DNA of 64,000 bases from Engraulis encrasicolus. Lineage: Eukaryota; Chordata; Actinopteri; Clupeiformes; Engraulidae. The stretch's first letter is position 1; each line of letters opens with the position of its first letter. The position numbers and the translations under genes are program-made. The DNA lies in NCBI RefSeq assembly GCF_034702125.1, contig NC_085861.1, positions 2,413,042 through 2,477,041 of the forward strand. The letters are read 5' to 3'. This document shows positions 10,986 to 22,739 of this stretch, piece by piece. The notes beneath the pieces were generated by a model. It saw only the letters and a list, made by a program, of their open reading frames with translations, was not told the DNA's origin and ran no database searches.

Positions 10986-11223
10986 CTGAGTGAGGGATGA
11001 TGCATAGAGTCCCAAATAACTGGGTGTGGCCTGTGGAACTTGAGCATTGCAGTGCATTATGGGGATTGTTGTCACAAATCCACAAGCACTAAAAAGTCAT
11101 TTTCTGACTTTTCTCAGCCAAGATGGTACCAAATTAGAAATGTATGCTACCATTCTACTACATACTGTAGATGACCCACTTTCAATACATATTCATGTCT
11201 CCACTGGTGGAAAGCCCCTTTAA

Positions 11224-12819
11224 ATTGCAGACTGTCGAAGGAAGCGCAACCGTAGAAGAGGTAGAAGTTGGTAGTCTCAGAAATTCTCTAGTCTAAGCCA
11301 TGAGATAGACATCTGTCATTGGCTCCCATTATAGCCCCGTTGGCGAACGCAACCAAGTAAAAGATGAATGGGAGCCTATTGGGCTAAATGGCTCAGCAGG
11401 GATTTGTGACGGTTCTGTTCTCTGGTTTGTAAAGATGTGTGCACATTCTGTACCTTATCATGTGTGGCAGATTGGGCTCCACCCCTCAATCTGACTGATT
11501 TTGGTCCTTTGTCTGTGATTGGCTGGCCCATTACTGGCAGGACTTTTATTTTGGTATAAAGTGTGTGACAGGGCCCCGGTCTTCCTTCCTGTTGTTGTGT
11601 TGTAGCCAAGCACCTGGTGGTGGCTGGCATCAGGGCTCCAGGTAGCTGGGAGCCAAGTTGTCGAGGGCCCTGCAACTTAAGGTAAGCACCGAGTACTAAT
11701 AGTAATGCATTGGTGTACCGGTGTTCTCGTTGTCTAGTCTGTACTTGATGACTGATTGTGGCCATGTTCTGGGTTTAGCTCGCTCCGTTGCTGGTAGCTC
11801 GCTCCATGGCTGATCTCTCCCATTATGTGGTTCTTTGGTGAAAACTGGCTGGAATGTTACTGACTTTTGCTGAAGGTAGGCTGTTTCATTGGTGCTCTTG
11901 CATAAATGACCATTTTTGCATTAGTGACTGACATTGCCTTCACTCTTTTTAGTGGGCAGTTTGAGTTGGCCTTGTCGAGCAGTGAGCTCGCTACTCATTA
12001 TCATCCTACAGTTGCAGTAAGTATGAGTTTCCATCCTCCGTCTCGATGATTTCCCAATGCCAATTAGTAATGGGTTATTGTATTACAGGTGGATTTATTC
12101 ACAGTTCCACTGGTCAAGGGAGAGTCGCTGTTCTGCTGCAACTGGGTTAGCACCCGCCCATGCTCCATATGCTCTTTGCTATATGTGCTATGTGATTTAG
12201 ATGGTAACCAGATGTGCTAAATGATGATTAGATGTGACAACTAGTATTTATCTGTGCTGTACAAGATTTTGGTCCAATAGTACGTAGGCTATCTTTGAGG
12301 GGAACCAATCCAGTGTGTGTGTGCAGTGTAAGAAGATTCTGTAAACACAGAAAAACAGCTTCAAAGGAACAGCAACTTTGTTTACTTTTTTTTTTCTTTT
12401 GTGAGTTGCATGTGCTTGTTTTATTCATTTCTTTTGTGATTGCTTGCTGTGTAGTACTCTTGCTTGCCCTCATTGAGGCCCTGTATTTGTACATTTGAAA
12501 TTATTGCTATGTGCACAGATCATTGCATGGTTGCTAACTCATGTGCATGTCATGCATTTGCCATCTAAATGTAAAAATGAGATGCATTTCAAAAGAGAAT
12601 ACTGAAAATAAATACAAAGCACATGGGACTCCTTTTTTCTCTGTCTGTTCTTACCTGATCCTGAGTGGGGAACTTGGTTGAAATGTTTACTGAAAGGGCT
12701 GTCTCACCCTCAACAGAGACTGGCGTAGTCGTAAAACTAATTTCTGTAACACCACCCTGTTACATATGGAAGTTGTATTAGAAGTGAAGTTAAAAGTTCC
12801 TGACATGGCTTTGTTCTCC
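11224..12819. other. Unassigned stretch with scattered promoter-like and polyA-like motifs
   Basis: It begins with the CTGTCGAAGG segment shared with 14403 and 16401. Beyond that I recognise no protein. TGGTATAAAGTG lies near 11550, GGTAAGC and GGTAGGC donor-like motifs near 11680 and 11875, and AATAAA near 12608. These could belong to an old LTR or an untranslated exon, but no LTR pair or coding exon is visible. The 129-codon minus frame at 11376-11765 resembles nothing known to me. Confidence 0.3.
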
Positions 12820-13439
12820 CAAAGACGTGTTAGTTTTGTCCTGCAACACGCTAGCATTCGGCTAATACCTGCTGGCTGAGGAATCTCTGCGACTATTCAC
12901 GACCAGAGCTGACGAGAGACGTACTCTGACTGATCCTAGCAGACATCTACGGTCACACACACCTCAAAACCCCCCACCGCCGTCCAACATGTTAATTGAA
13001 GGTGCCCAAATTCTTAAGGATGAGCGCAGTCATTTCCTTTACCCCATGTACACATGCCGCTTTTCCACCACCTTAAATGCAATAAATAATAGGTGTCCGC
13101 AACAATCCTAACATAACTTTAAACACATCGACATCTGAAGTCAGACTTAAAACTACAAAACAAATGGCGTTGTGCCGTAAAGTCGATTGTCACGTGTTAT
13201 GTCATTGCTATAGTTGAAAAAAAGGGTAATTTTCACGAATCTAACACTTGACAAGATGCAAACGTGTCGGCAAATGCTTTCACTTACTCATATCTATCGA
13301 ACGCGACTCCATTGTTTCCAGGGAAAAAATCACACGGGCAGATAGTTCTATGAGAAGCGTACAGCCCCATTGGCACCCATTCATTATTTACTTGGCTGCG
13401 ATAACATAGCTGCAGTGCCACTCCTGGCCACACCAGCTA
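12820..13439. other. No recognisable feature
   Basis: Single-copy-looking DNA. It holds short phrases such as GGCACCCATTCATTATTTA that recall TE edges (compare 25490), but no terminal repeats, tandem arrays or plausible coding frame. Confidence 0.5.
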
Positions 13440-13747
13440 GTGGTCGTTCTTGTACAATATTCCATTTTCTTTGGTAGTCTTTACTTGTCGCAAAATGGAG
13501 AAGCTAACTTTCACTTCCTTCTTTCACTTGCCTGACATGCCTTTCCCCCCAACACAGTTCTGACATGTCATTTTTTGTCTTTCTTTTTTGTTCTTTTTTT
13601 CTTTATTTTATTTTTGTAAGTTTTTGACTGAATGTTCAGTTGCAGCTATATTTATTATGGAACCAAAGGCTTACTGTACTGTTACCAGAAAGTAAGTGTG
13701 TGTGTGTCTGTGTGCGTGCATCCGTGCGTGTAGCCGTGCGTGTATCC
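13440..13747. repeat. Segmental repeat, partial third copy
   Basis: It contains GTCGCAAAATGGAG, CTTTCACTTGCCTGACATGC, a T-rich run with TTTGTCTTTC, and GCTTACTGTACTGTTACC, ending in a GT-rich microsatellite. The same order occurs at 14437-14692 and 16450-16680. The upstream part of the unit is absent here. Confidence 0.85.
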
Positions 13748-13755
13748 AGTACAGA

Positions 13756-14692
13756 ATGAGTTAAGGAGCTCATTAGCATGGCACAGGGAAGGCTCGGAAA
13801 TATTCCAGTTCTTTTTTTTTTCTTAGAATGTTTCGTAGTCAGTCTTAGTTACAAAACGAATAGGTCCGACAGGATATTGTTGATAGGGCAGCAGTAATAA
13901 ACTTGAAATTAAACTCTGCACTAATCTCTGCTGAAACACAACATGTAAATGTCATATCAGTTTTCCACCATCCACAGCACGTAAATGGTAGTGTTACACC
14001 GTCCACAGCATGTAAATGTCAGTGTTGCACCGTCCACAACCAGACACATACAGTTAGAGAAGGCTATCGAAGTAGGGGGGGAAAACAAAAACAAAAAAAC
14101 CCTACACTTTCACAGACCATATCTTTCCATGAACAGTGGCTTTGAGTACCAAGAAAATATAAATCTATTACTATTATTATTACCAGGCCAAGCACAGTTC
14201 AATTTTCTTTTTTGACAGGGAAGAGGAAATAGAGCAACACACTGTGTTACACGGACCGTTGCAAATGACACAGAGCCAACAATCATACACATTTGCCAAG
14301 TGGGAAATTAAAATGGCAAGATTGCCAAAGACCCATAAAGTCTTTTGTTTCCAAACAAGTTAAGTCAAGTAAGATGTACTTACACAAAACGTTTTTTTAA
14401 CTGCAGACTGTCGAAGGAAGCACAGCAGTGAAGTGATTGAAGTTCTTTACTCATCGCAAAATGGAGAACTTTCACTTCCTCCTTTCACTTCCTTGACGTG
14501 CCTTTTCCCCCAACATGTCAATTTTTGTCTTTCTTTTTTGTTCTTTTTTTCTTTATTTTATTTTTGTAAGTTTTTGACTGAAGGTTCAGTTGCAGCCATA
14601 TTTATTATGGAACCAAAGGCTTACTGTACTGTTACCAGAAAGTAAGTGTGTGTGTGTGTGTGTGTGCGTGCGTGCGTGTTTGTTTGTGTGTG
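13756..14692. repeat. Segmental repeat, copy 1
   Basis: A unit of roughly 930 bp starts after GAATGAGTTAAGG. It has landmarks GGCACAGGGAAGGCTC, AGGTCCGACAGGATATTG, a short 31-bp minisatellite (CACAGCATGTAAATGTC), GAGCAACACACTGTG and CTGCAGACTGTCGAAGG, and ends in (GT)n. It is nearly identical to 15690-16680. No protein is supported; frames such as 13903-14145 arise from the minisatellite. Confidence 0.9.
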
Positions 14693-15444
14693 CGCGCGCA
14701 CGAAAATTATGTTGGCATCACGGATGCATAGAAATCGAGCACTGCTCAATCATCCACATCTGCAAAAAGGTACAAAGGTGCAAACGTGTCAAAAACAACT
14801 AGCACATACGTACACATCCAGACAGAGAATTGTCTCCGGGTTGCCTAAGCCGGTCTCGTAGCAGGGCAACCGCGGCCCATCAGAGAGCGCCTATGATCAA
14901 TCATTTCTGCAGCTCAGAATGGAATGATGAGAAATGAAATAAAACTCCAGTGAGCAATAATAGCTAGGCTATTTGTTTACCTTTCACTTGGGCGAAAATG
15001 CACAGCCTGCTTCCCAACAGTTTAGTAGCCTATTTTAACTTCCATTAGATGTGTAAAATAGCCTAAACTATGAACCAAAATTATTTTAAATACTACAATC
15101 ATGTGCCGCCACTTCTTCACGCCTCTAACTTAAATCCTGGAGGTGCTCGAGCATACTGCACAGTTGGATTATCTGCTGAATCAGCGTGTGCTGGTGAATA
15201 TCAACCTTATAAATTATATTAATCTTAATTATTATTAATAGCATTACCAGACGGCCAGTCTCCACCAGTAAAAAAAAAAAACCAACAACTTTACATTGAC
15301 AGTTTCTATACAAAGTAGGCTATAAAGTGACAAAGTGACATCTATCATATTGTGGCCCTCACTAATTTTGTATGAGTAGTCTAATTGTAGAACGTATACA
15401 GTAGGTTACATGTAAACATGATTAGTCAGGCTACTTTCGTGTCT
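14693..15444. other. No recognisable feature
   Basis: This is the spacer between the two segmental-repeat copies. It is AT-rich, with repeated GGCTA-type words common across this window. I see no terminal repeats, no coding frame beyond short chance ones, and no RNA gene. Confidence 0.5.
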
Positions 15445-15696
15445 GTAGCTCTTTGAGTGCCATGGACTTGAAAACACGTCTTTTCAGAATGTATGGCAGA
15501 GTGCCAAAGACTTGATATCAAGTCAACTGCGTTTTTTTTTATGGGGGGTGGGGCCCAACACGTTGATCTGGTATGTTTGTTGTTGACATGAACAAAGAGC
15601 TCAATATTTTATGGCTCTTAAAAAAACACTCAGATGTTGAAAAAAGCCTGGCAACCCCCAAGTCTGATTTTGAAAATGGCTGGCACTCAATGAGTT
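15445..15696. mobile_element. Small MITE related to the 1.67-kb TTAA element
   Basis: The right end reads TGGCTGGCACTCAATGAG then TTAA. Its complement matches the left terminus of the elements at 3122 and 39662 with a few changes. The left end CTCTTTGAGTGCCA is inverted to it, but the left TTAA is degraded to GTAG. About 250 bp, non-coding. The next segmental-repeat copy begins immediately at its right edge. Confidence 0.6.
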
Positions 15697-16142
15697 AAGG
15701 ATGGCACAGGGAAGGCTCTAAAATATTCCAGTTCTTTTTTTTTTCTTAGAATGTTTCGTAGTCAGTCTTAGTTACAAAACGAATAGGTCCGACAGGATAT
15801 TGTTGATAGGGCAGCAGTAATAAACTTGAAATTAAACTCTGCACTAATCTCTGCTGAAACACAACATGTAAATGTCAGTGTTACACCGTCCACAGCATGT
15901 AAATGTCAGTGTTGCACCGTCCATAACACGTAAATGCCACCATCCACAGCACGTAAATGGTAGTGTTACACCGTCCACAGCATGTAAATGTCAGTGTTGC
16001 ACCGTCCACAACCAGACACATACAGTTAGAGAAGGCTATCGAAGTAGGGGGGGAAAACAAAAACAAAAAAACCCTACACTTTCACAGACCATATCTTTCC
16101 ATGAACAGTGGCTTTGAGTACCAAGACAATATAAATCCGATC

Positions 16143-16180
<38 letters not shown>

Positions 16181-16680
16181 GCCCAAGCAGATTTCTTTTT
16201 TGACAGGGTAGAGGAAATAGAGCAACACACTGTGTTACACGGACCGTTGCAAATGACACAGAGCCAACAATCATACACATTTAACAAGTCTGAAATTAAA
16301 AGGGGATGTGAACACTACAAGACTGTCAAAGACCCATAAACTCTTTTGTTTCCAAACAAGTTAAGTCAAGTAAGATGTACTTACACAAAACGTTTCTAAA
16401 CTGCAGACTGTCGAAGGAAACACAGCAGTGAAGAGATAGGAGTTGGTAGTCTTAGCTCGTCTCAAAATGGAGAAATAGACTTTCACTTCCTTCTTTCACT
16501 TGCCTGACATGCCTTTCCCCCCAACATGTCATTTTTTGTCTTTCTTTTTTGTTCTTTTTTTCTTTATTTTATTTTTGTAAGTTTTTGACTGAAGGTTCAG
16601 TTGCAGCCATATTTATTATGGAACCAAAGGCTTACTGTACTGTTACCAGAAAGTAAGTGTGTGTGTGTCTGTGTTTGTGT
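15690..16680. repeat. Segmental repeat, copy 2
   Basis: It has the same landmarks as 13756-14692, with the 31-bp minisatellite (GTAAATGTCAGTGTTGCACC) expanded from about three to about five units at 15865-16010 and an (ATT)n tract at 16142-16180. It ends in a long GT tract. High similarity over the full unit indicates a fairly recent duplication. Confidence 0.9.
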
Positions 16681-16688
16681 GTGTGTGT

Positions 16689-16779
<91 letters not shown>

Positions 16780-16843
16780 TGTGTGTGTGAAAGAGAGAGA
16801 GAGAGAGAGAGTAGGTGGGTTTGTGTAAGGGAGAGTGGTGAGG

Positions 16844-16912
<69 letters not shown>
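16656..16912. repeat. Compound (GT)n-(GA)n-(CA)n microsatellite
   Basis: A GT tract (16656-16790) passes into GA repeats (to about 16811). A short unique stretch containing GTAGGTGGGTTTGTGTAAGG follows, then a CA tract (16846-16912). All frames of 75-116 codons here are Cys-Val or Thr-His dipeptide artefacts. Confidence 0.97.
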
Positions 16913-16914
<2 letters not shown>

Positions 16915-17088
16915 GTATTTCTCAAAACCTAGTGGGCACACTTTCAAGTGTATCAGCCTAATTAATCATGCACAGTGATTGGGTACTCTTTGGTGAACTC
17001 TATGGAGCATCCAATCACTGGGTGTGAATAATTAGGCTGAATACACTTGAATACGCGTGCACTAGGTTTTGAGAAATGCCCACTGTGA
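16913..17088. mobile_element. ~175-bp hairpin MITE between two microsatellite blocks
   Basis: The arms are inverted: GGGTATTTCTCAAAACCTAG at the left against CTAGGTTTTGAGAAATGCCC at the right, continuing through CAGCCTAATTA and its complement. The loop contains an inner pair, AGTGATTGGGTA and ATCCAATCACTG. It sits exactly between two near-copies of the GT/GA/CA block. Confidence 0.8.
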
Positions 17089-17095
17089 TGTCAGG

Positions 17096-17333
<238 letters not shown>

Positions 17334-17387
17334 TGTGATGTCAGGAGAGGCTGTGTCCTAGAGGGGCGCTACTTCCCCTTACTCCTA

Positions 17388-17911
17388 TTAGCCTACGATT
17401 ACGACATCCAGTACAGAAGATCCAGAGTGCAGTCCAATATGTTAGCCTACGATTACGACATCCAGTACAGAAGATCCAGAGTGCAGTCCAATATGTTAGC
17501 TTACGATTACGACATCCAGTACAGAAGATCCAGAGTGCAGTCCAATATGTTAGCTTACGATTACGACATCCAGTACAGAAGATCCAGAGTGGAGTCCAAT
17601 ATGTTAGCTTACGATTACGACATCCAGTACAGAAGATCCAGAGTGCAGTCCAATATGTTAGCTTACGATTACGACATCCAGTACAGAAAATCCAGAGTGG
17701 AGTCCAATATGTTAGCTTACGATTACGACATCCAGTACAGAAGATCCAGAGTGCAGTCCAATATGTTAGCTTACGATTACGACATCCAGTACAGAAGATC
17801 CAGAGTGCAGTCCAATATGTTAGCCTACGATTACGACATCCAGTACAGAAGATCCAGAGTGCAGTCCAATATGTTAGCCTACGATTACGACATCCAGTAC
17901 AGAAGATCCAG
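17388..17911. repeat. 54-bp minisatellite, nine full units plus a partial
   Basis: Units start TTAGCCTACGATTACGACAT every 54 bp from 17388 and end CAGTCCAATATG. Variation is limited to a few sites (GCC/GCT, CAG/GAG, AGA/AAA). Because 54 is divisible by three, both strands stay open: plus 17280-18026 gives an 18-residue repeat with MLAYDYDIQYRR, and minus 17341-17976 gives another. The sequence matches an arm of the hairpin element that follows, so it looks like amplified transposon DNA and not a gene. Confidence 0.95.
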
Positions 17912-17929
17912 AAGCTGTTATAATGTTCA

Positions 17930-18125
17930 GGTATTACTTCCTGGTACGAGGCCACAAGCACAAGTGGAGGATGCAAGGTCGCCTATTGGAATGCACTCTG
18001 GATCTTCTGTTATCGTTATGTTATGAGGATTTGAGAACTGCCTACGATTACGACATCTAGTACAGAAGATCCAGAGTGCATTCCAATAGACGACCTTGCG
18101 TCCTCCACTTGTGCTTGTGGTCTGA
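17930..18125. mobile_element. Hairpin element adjoining the minisatellite
   Basis: The arms are inverted: ACAAGCACAAGTGGAGGATG at the left against CATCC/CGTCCTCCACTTGTGC-type sequence at the right, continuing through AGGTCGCCTATTGG and ATGCACTCTGGATCTTCT. The inner half, CCTACGATTACGACATC to CAGAAGATCCAGAGTGCA, is the minisatellite unit in single copy. Another partial arm lies at 18266-18316. Bases 18320-18780 hold nothing further. Confidence 0.75.
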
Positions 18126-18789
18126 CGTTTCGCTGATGCCCCGTGGAGAAAACAACTAAGTGTTCCCGCTGTCAGCCTAGCCAAAACAACTTCTGGGGAA
18201 CTATTCTTCATTCACCATTCTCCAGTTTGCAAATGAGAAAAGGACTTTACAATTGAGGTTTTTCGAGAGCACAAGTGGAGGACTCAAGGTCGCATATTGG
18301 AACGCACTCACAGTCAACATGACAGCCATATGCTACAGTGATGCATTGACTTTCACTAGCTTAGCTACATAATCCCTCTTTTAACTTGTCTTAAAGCAAG
18401 ACATTGCTTAACATGAAAATTAAGACACTTTACCACCTTTTATACACCCTGACCAACGATTTTAACTGTATTAAGCCTCAAAATAGTGGCATACCCCTTT
18501 AACAGACACCAACAATCAATGATTGGAGCAGCTGAGTAGTTTGAGCGAGTTAGAAACTCTTCCAGATCACCCTGGAGAGGAAGAGCATAACAGAGGAGTG
18601 TCTTCGGAGCAGAGAGTTGTGTGAGTTTGGAGAGAGTTCTACTCACCGCACCTGTGAATAATACTTACCTGAGGAACATTGACATGGAACTTTCCTCTCC
18701 AGTCAGAAGTGTGATGGAGAAAACGGACTGAACTTGTATGTGAGAAGTTTACTGAACTATTAACCTGGAAAATTAATTAGACTGAGGTC

Positions 18790-18835
<46 letters not shown>

Positions 18836-18992
18836 TGTGTGTGTGTGTGTGTGTGTGTTTGTGTCTGTGTCTGTGTGTGCGTGCGTTTGTGCGTGCGTGC
18901 GTGTCTGTGGGCATGCATGTGTGTGTGTGCATGTGTGTGTGGGCATGCATGTGTGTGTGCGTGTGTGCATGCGTGTGTGTGTGTGTGTGCAC
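18790..18992. repeat. (CA)n facing (GT)n compound microsatellite
   Basis: A CA tract (18790-18830) is followed by GT repeats with scattered GC and TGCATG interruptions (18835-18992). The two halves are mutually complementary and could fold back. All frames here are dipeptide artefacts. Confidence 0.95.
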
Positions 18993-18994
18993 AT

Positions 18995-19160
18995 ATCAAG
19001 TCAAGTCAAGTCAGCTTTTATTATCACTTTCTCCATATGCACAAGACATACAAGGAAAATGAAATTACGTTTTCGCTCTATACCATGCCAGGACATAGAC
19101 ATATACAAGTTTGATATTTTACAGACTGACATTAAGTGCAAGACATGACATATGGCTCCC
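18995..19160 (-). mobile_element. LINE 3' end, L2-type, minus orientation
   Basis: CAAGTCAAGTCAAGTCAGC is followed by TTTATTATCACTTTCTCC, CAAGACATACAAGGAAAATG and AAATTACGTTTTCGC. This is the complement of the kind of 3' tail seen at 43885-44115, which ends in repeated ACTTG. It is a 5'-truncated fragment with no coding part. Confidence 0.65.
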
Positions 19161-19615
19161 CAAACCGTAAAATTACGTTTTTTTTTTTTTAATGGATTTT
19201 GAATCATTCTAATGCACTTTCTGTGTGATCTTCTTAATTATGTGATGAACAGAACTGACATAGATCATGAAAAGACCTACAAAGTCAAAACTCGTAGGAT
19301 TAGGATATTTCATCATCTCTGCAATTTATTACACACAGTATTTTATAGCGAATCAAACCACTTCCTGATCACGTCACGTCACGTCTCCATTTACTTCATC
19401 AAAACACCTTGCTAGCCTGTTCCTAAACATAATTATGATGGAAGGGTAAGGAGTTTTGCTGTCATCAAGTTAGGTGTCAAAATGGAAGGTTGGAATGAAA
19501 AACAGCATAACACAGCATGAAGTAACCTAATTTTGGGTGAGTACTTTGACACATCTAGGCCTACTTTTATCTACAGAACAAAAACTGCCAGTCAAGTGAC
19601 ATTAGCTAGCTAGCA
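19161..19615. other. No recognisable feature
   Basis: AT-rich DNA without terminal repeats or a plausible coding frame. A run of T at 19178-19190 and two short ATCACGTCACGTCACGTC repeats near 19368 are the only visible structure. Confidence 0.5.
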
Positions 19616-19617
19616 TT

Positions 19618-20450
19618 TCAATAATAATAATAATAATAATAATACATGGGACTTGTATAGCGCTTTTCAAGACACCCAAAGCGCTTTACAGAGCAACATA
19701 AAAACAAAAACACATACATTCAGACATACAAAACTCGACAAAAGTACAACAGAAAGACACAACAAAAATAGACGGTATGGAGGGTTTTCTGTCCATGATG
19801 TAGGCCTATGGAAACGGTGGTGGAGAGTTGAGCAAAACCACGGTGGGAGTGGCGATTAAAGGTCGTGGGGATATGAAAATCCAGAAGCTCCTGTCGTGGA
19901 GGTGAATTTAGCCACGGGAGGTGGCCAAACAAGTCAGTGAAGTTTTATTGAGGGACGGCGAAAGGTTCCGTACGGAACCGCGGAGACGCTCGTTGAGGAA
20001 GGCGATGAACAGCAAGCAGCAGGAGGCATCGAGCTGCAAGACGCGACGGGCGATGCGACGACTACGAGACCGTGGACAGAGGTAGCACAATGTGTGGTGG
20101 CTGGCGAAGCCAACAGCCAGGCTGGATCACCAATAGTCAAAACCTCCAGGTGCAGCGATCGATGGAACGGGCGGCGGAAGCAGCAATGGAGGCCATCCCT
20201 CCCAGCCGCAGGTGTTGAGGAACGCAACCGCAGGTGTTGAGAGGAAAGCAGCCAGCCACATCAACGGGCCAGCGCACGTGTTGCTGAAAGGCCGTCCATG
20301 CTCGTCCACAACCAGACATCGGTGGCAAGTAGTTCATCCGACCGTCCAAATAAGTCACATTGTCCGAAGCTTTTGTAATTTTGAGTGGGTGGAAGAGTTT
20401 AAATGAGTGGAAGAGAACGAGCAGTGGCTGCTAAAACGTGCCAGCGTCCA
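19618..20450. repeat. (AAT)n with a TATAGCGCTTTTCAAGACAC repeat and GC-rich tail
   Basis: An AAT microsatellite (19618-19644) adjoins TATAGCGCTTTTCAAGACAC and CCAAAGCGCTTTACAGAGC. I recognise these as a dispersed fish repeat, usually found at retroelement ends. The following 600 bp are GC-rich, with a short direct repeat CGCAACCGCAGGTGTTGAG near 20210-20240. I assign no protein to it. Confidence 0.5.
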
Positions 20451-22400
20451 CTCGCCCTATTATAGGCCTATTTGTTGTCAGGTTGCCATCTCTAGTTGCT
20501 AGGCAGGTGTAATAGTGTTAGGAATAAAACCTTTCTTTCCGAGTGAACTTCACAAATAACCAATGGTGTGTTTGTCGACTTCACTTGGCAAGCGTTTTTT
20601 GAGTTGCTTCCGTGCAAAAAATATATAATTATTTGGACTACACAACAGAAGTCGCATGTCCGACGTGCAGCCACTTCAGTCGCGGTGCAGCGGCAGGGTT
20701 GGCTGTGCCTTGGTTCACATCAAATATATGAGGCGCACGTTGTAGTCTCTTACCCAGTTTTGCACAAAAACTAAAATAACCTTTCTTATGTGCCGAAAAT
20801 GAGTGGTCTTACGGTGCAAATACAAACCTTTTAAATTCATTGCCATCATATAAGAAATCCGGAGCACATGCCAAACGGGATGAGGATTTAGCTTGACTCG
20901 CTCCATTAACTTAACCCTTTTACTTTCGTCGTCGCGAAATTGCGACAGGTCGCGGTATTGAAATAGGTGGGCTATCACGTCGAATAGAGTGTAAAATCTT
21001 GCCCATACTCCTTTCCACTGGGTGGCAGACATGTGGTACTTCAATCCTTTCTAAGAATTTCGACCCCTCTTAGTGCTTTTTTTTCCGAGTAATTTCCATC
21101 TGAAAACCCAGATGCGGAAGTGCGTTGCAAGTCACTATTTCAAAAAAAGGAGGATCGGATTGTGCACATAATTTCCTCTAATTCAAGCCCAAATACATTC
21201 CAAATGCAAATTGTCTTGGTGGTTTATGTTTAGTGACATTATATTTTCCCACAAGTTGATTGTATATGTGTAGACATTTATAATATGGCCTTAGGCAATG
21301 CGTCTCCTATTGCTAGCTTAGCCGTGGCTACAGAGAAGAACAGCCAATTCGAATAGGCAGTGAAATAGATCCCCTTGCCAAACACAGGGAAACATGGCGT
21401 CAGTTTTACATACATAAACAGTTTCATAAACATAACTGATCCTAACCACAACTCAATGGAAAGTTTCGGGATTGAGAGAAGTGGTTTGTTTGAAGACTTC
21501 ATTACGAGTTCCCATTTGAACACACGCGACGCGAAGGCAAATTCCTGTTCCAGGCGAGCTGAACCCATGCGACTGGTTTCATTCACTGAATAAATCTGAA
21601 GCAAGTTGGCCTGCCCCCAGACGACAACTTGTCATGATGTTTTGTGTGCAATGCAATTGCGTATTTCGCCCCTCAAGTAATTGCAGCCATTATTATAAGA
21701 AAAAAGATGTTGCTGCTGAGATTGCAACACAGACGATCAATCGGCTGTTTAGGACCTCCCCTGTCAAACACAGAAACACGGTGTAGACCTAGGAAATCCT
21801 GAACACAAACTAATGATAATTTATCATAGTGTTGATCATATATCAATTTTCATCATAGATAAATTTCACAAAAAAATACAGAGGACATGACCTCTGTGTC
21901 CTCAATGGTAGTTACGGCCATGGCCTGGGGTAAGATGGCGCTGCTGAGTCTGATTTTCTGCTACTGCTTGGAAACGCCCACTGCCAGTCTAGTTTAATAT
22001 AGGTCTGTGTTCCTCACACTTTGGAAGGCTTGGAGATGTGTTTATTTTTACTCTGTGTACTGAACTGGTAAATGTTGTCTATGCACTATATTGTTATTTT
22101 ACTAGATTTTGATGGAAGTATATCCTGTAACNTTTTGTTTTCATTTTCGTTGTAAATGCCGTGGTAAATGTGCAAATTAGCAATATGAATGCCCACAATT
22201 GTTTTTCTAGTCTAGTGCGTACTAATGAGTGCTTGTAATATCACACAATTACGGCTTTATGAATTTAGCTGTCTTTTTGAGCAGTAGAAAAACTGTCACC
22301 CATTCTTTATATACTGACGGTGTGTAAGGTATGTCGGGCAACAAAAAAAACCCATTCCCTTGGTTTTGTTCACTCACTGAACGAGTAGCCTATACCATAA
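20451..22400. other. Unrecognised stretch containing one ambiguous base
   Basis: I see no terminal repeats, tandem arrays or convincing coding frames. The minus frames of 108-109 codons at 20715-21044 and 21278-21604 match no family known to me. Position 22132 is an N, marking an unresolved base in the assembly. GTAAGATGGCGCTGC near 21942 resembles a LINE 5' leader but has no support downstream. Confidence 0.4.

Positions 22401-22402
<2 letters not shown>

Positions 22403-22478
<76 letters not shown>
22403..22478. repeat. (GT)n microsatellite
   Basis: A near-perfect GT run of about 75 bp ending TATGTGTGTTTGAGC. The Thr-His frame on the minus strand is an artefact. Confidence 0.97.
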
Positions 22479-22485
<7 letters not shown>

Positions 22486-22739
22486 TTTGAGCAAACAATG
22501 AGCACACAGTCAGTGATGACGTAACTTCTAACGGGGTCAATACAGTATCTGTGCAGCTAGATGGCACGCATGGCAGTGTTAAATGAGAATAAAGGACACC
22601 CTTGTTAGGTCGACCGTGCCTAGTCAACATGGACATCAGGCCGATCATCTACAATCAGAAAATGTGGAAATTGGAAACACTGAACATTATTACTGTGAAA
22701 TGTGAAAACACTGACCATTATTACTGAACATTATTACTG

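Larger units (their letters stand above)
7284..11223. mobile_element. 3.9-kb TTAA-flanked composite element
   Basis: TTAA lies at 7284-7287 and 11220-11223. The termini AGGGACACTCCACC and, in complement, AGGGGCTTTCCACC are inverted. The empty versions of the site at about 14397 and 16395 show that the whole block is one insertion. Inside it lie the inverted arms at 7618-8063 and 10301-10985, the hAT at 8144-9583 and smaller elements. Only the outer parts (7288-7617 and 10986-11219) probably belong to the original TTAA element. A hairpin lies near 7405-7470. Confidence 0.75.

Noticed and set aside
11404..12772. Solo LTR beginning TGTGAC and ending GTTACA
   Set aside because: The terminal bases are suggestive, but the flanking bases show no duplication and no second LTR copy is in the window.
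17388..17911. CRISPR array or satellite centromere
   Set aside because: The units are head-to-tail without spacers and only nine in number, so it is a minisatellite.
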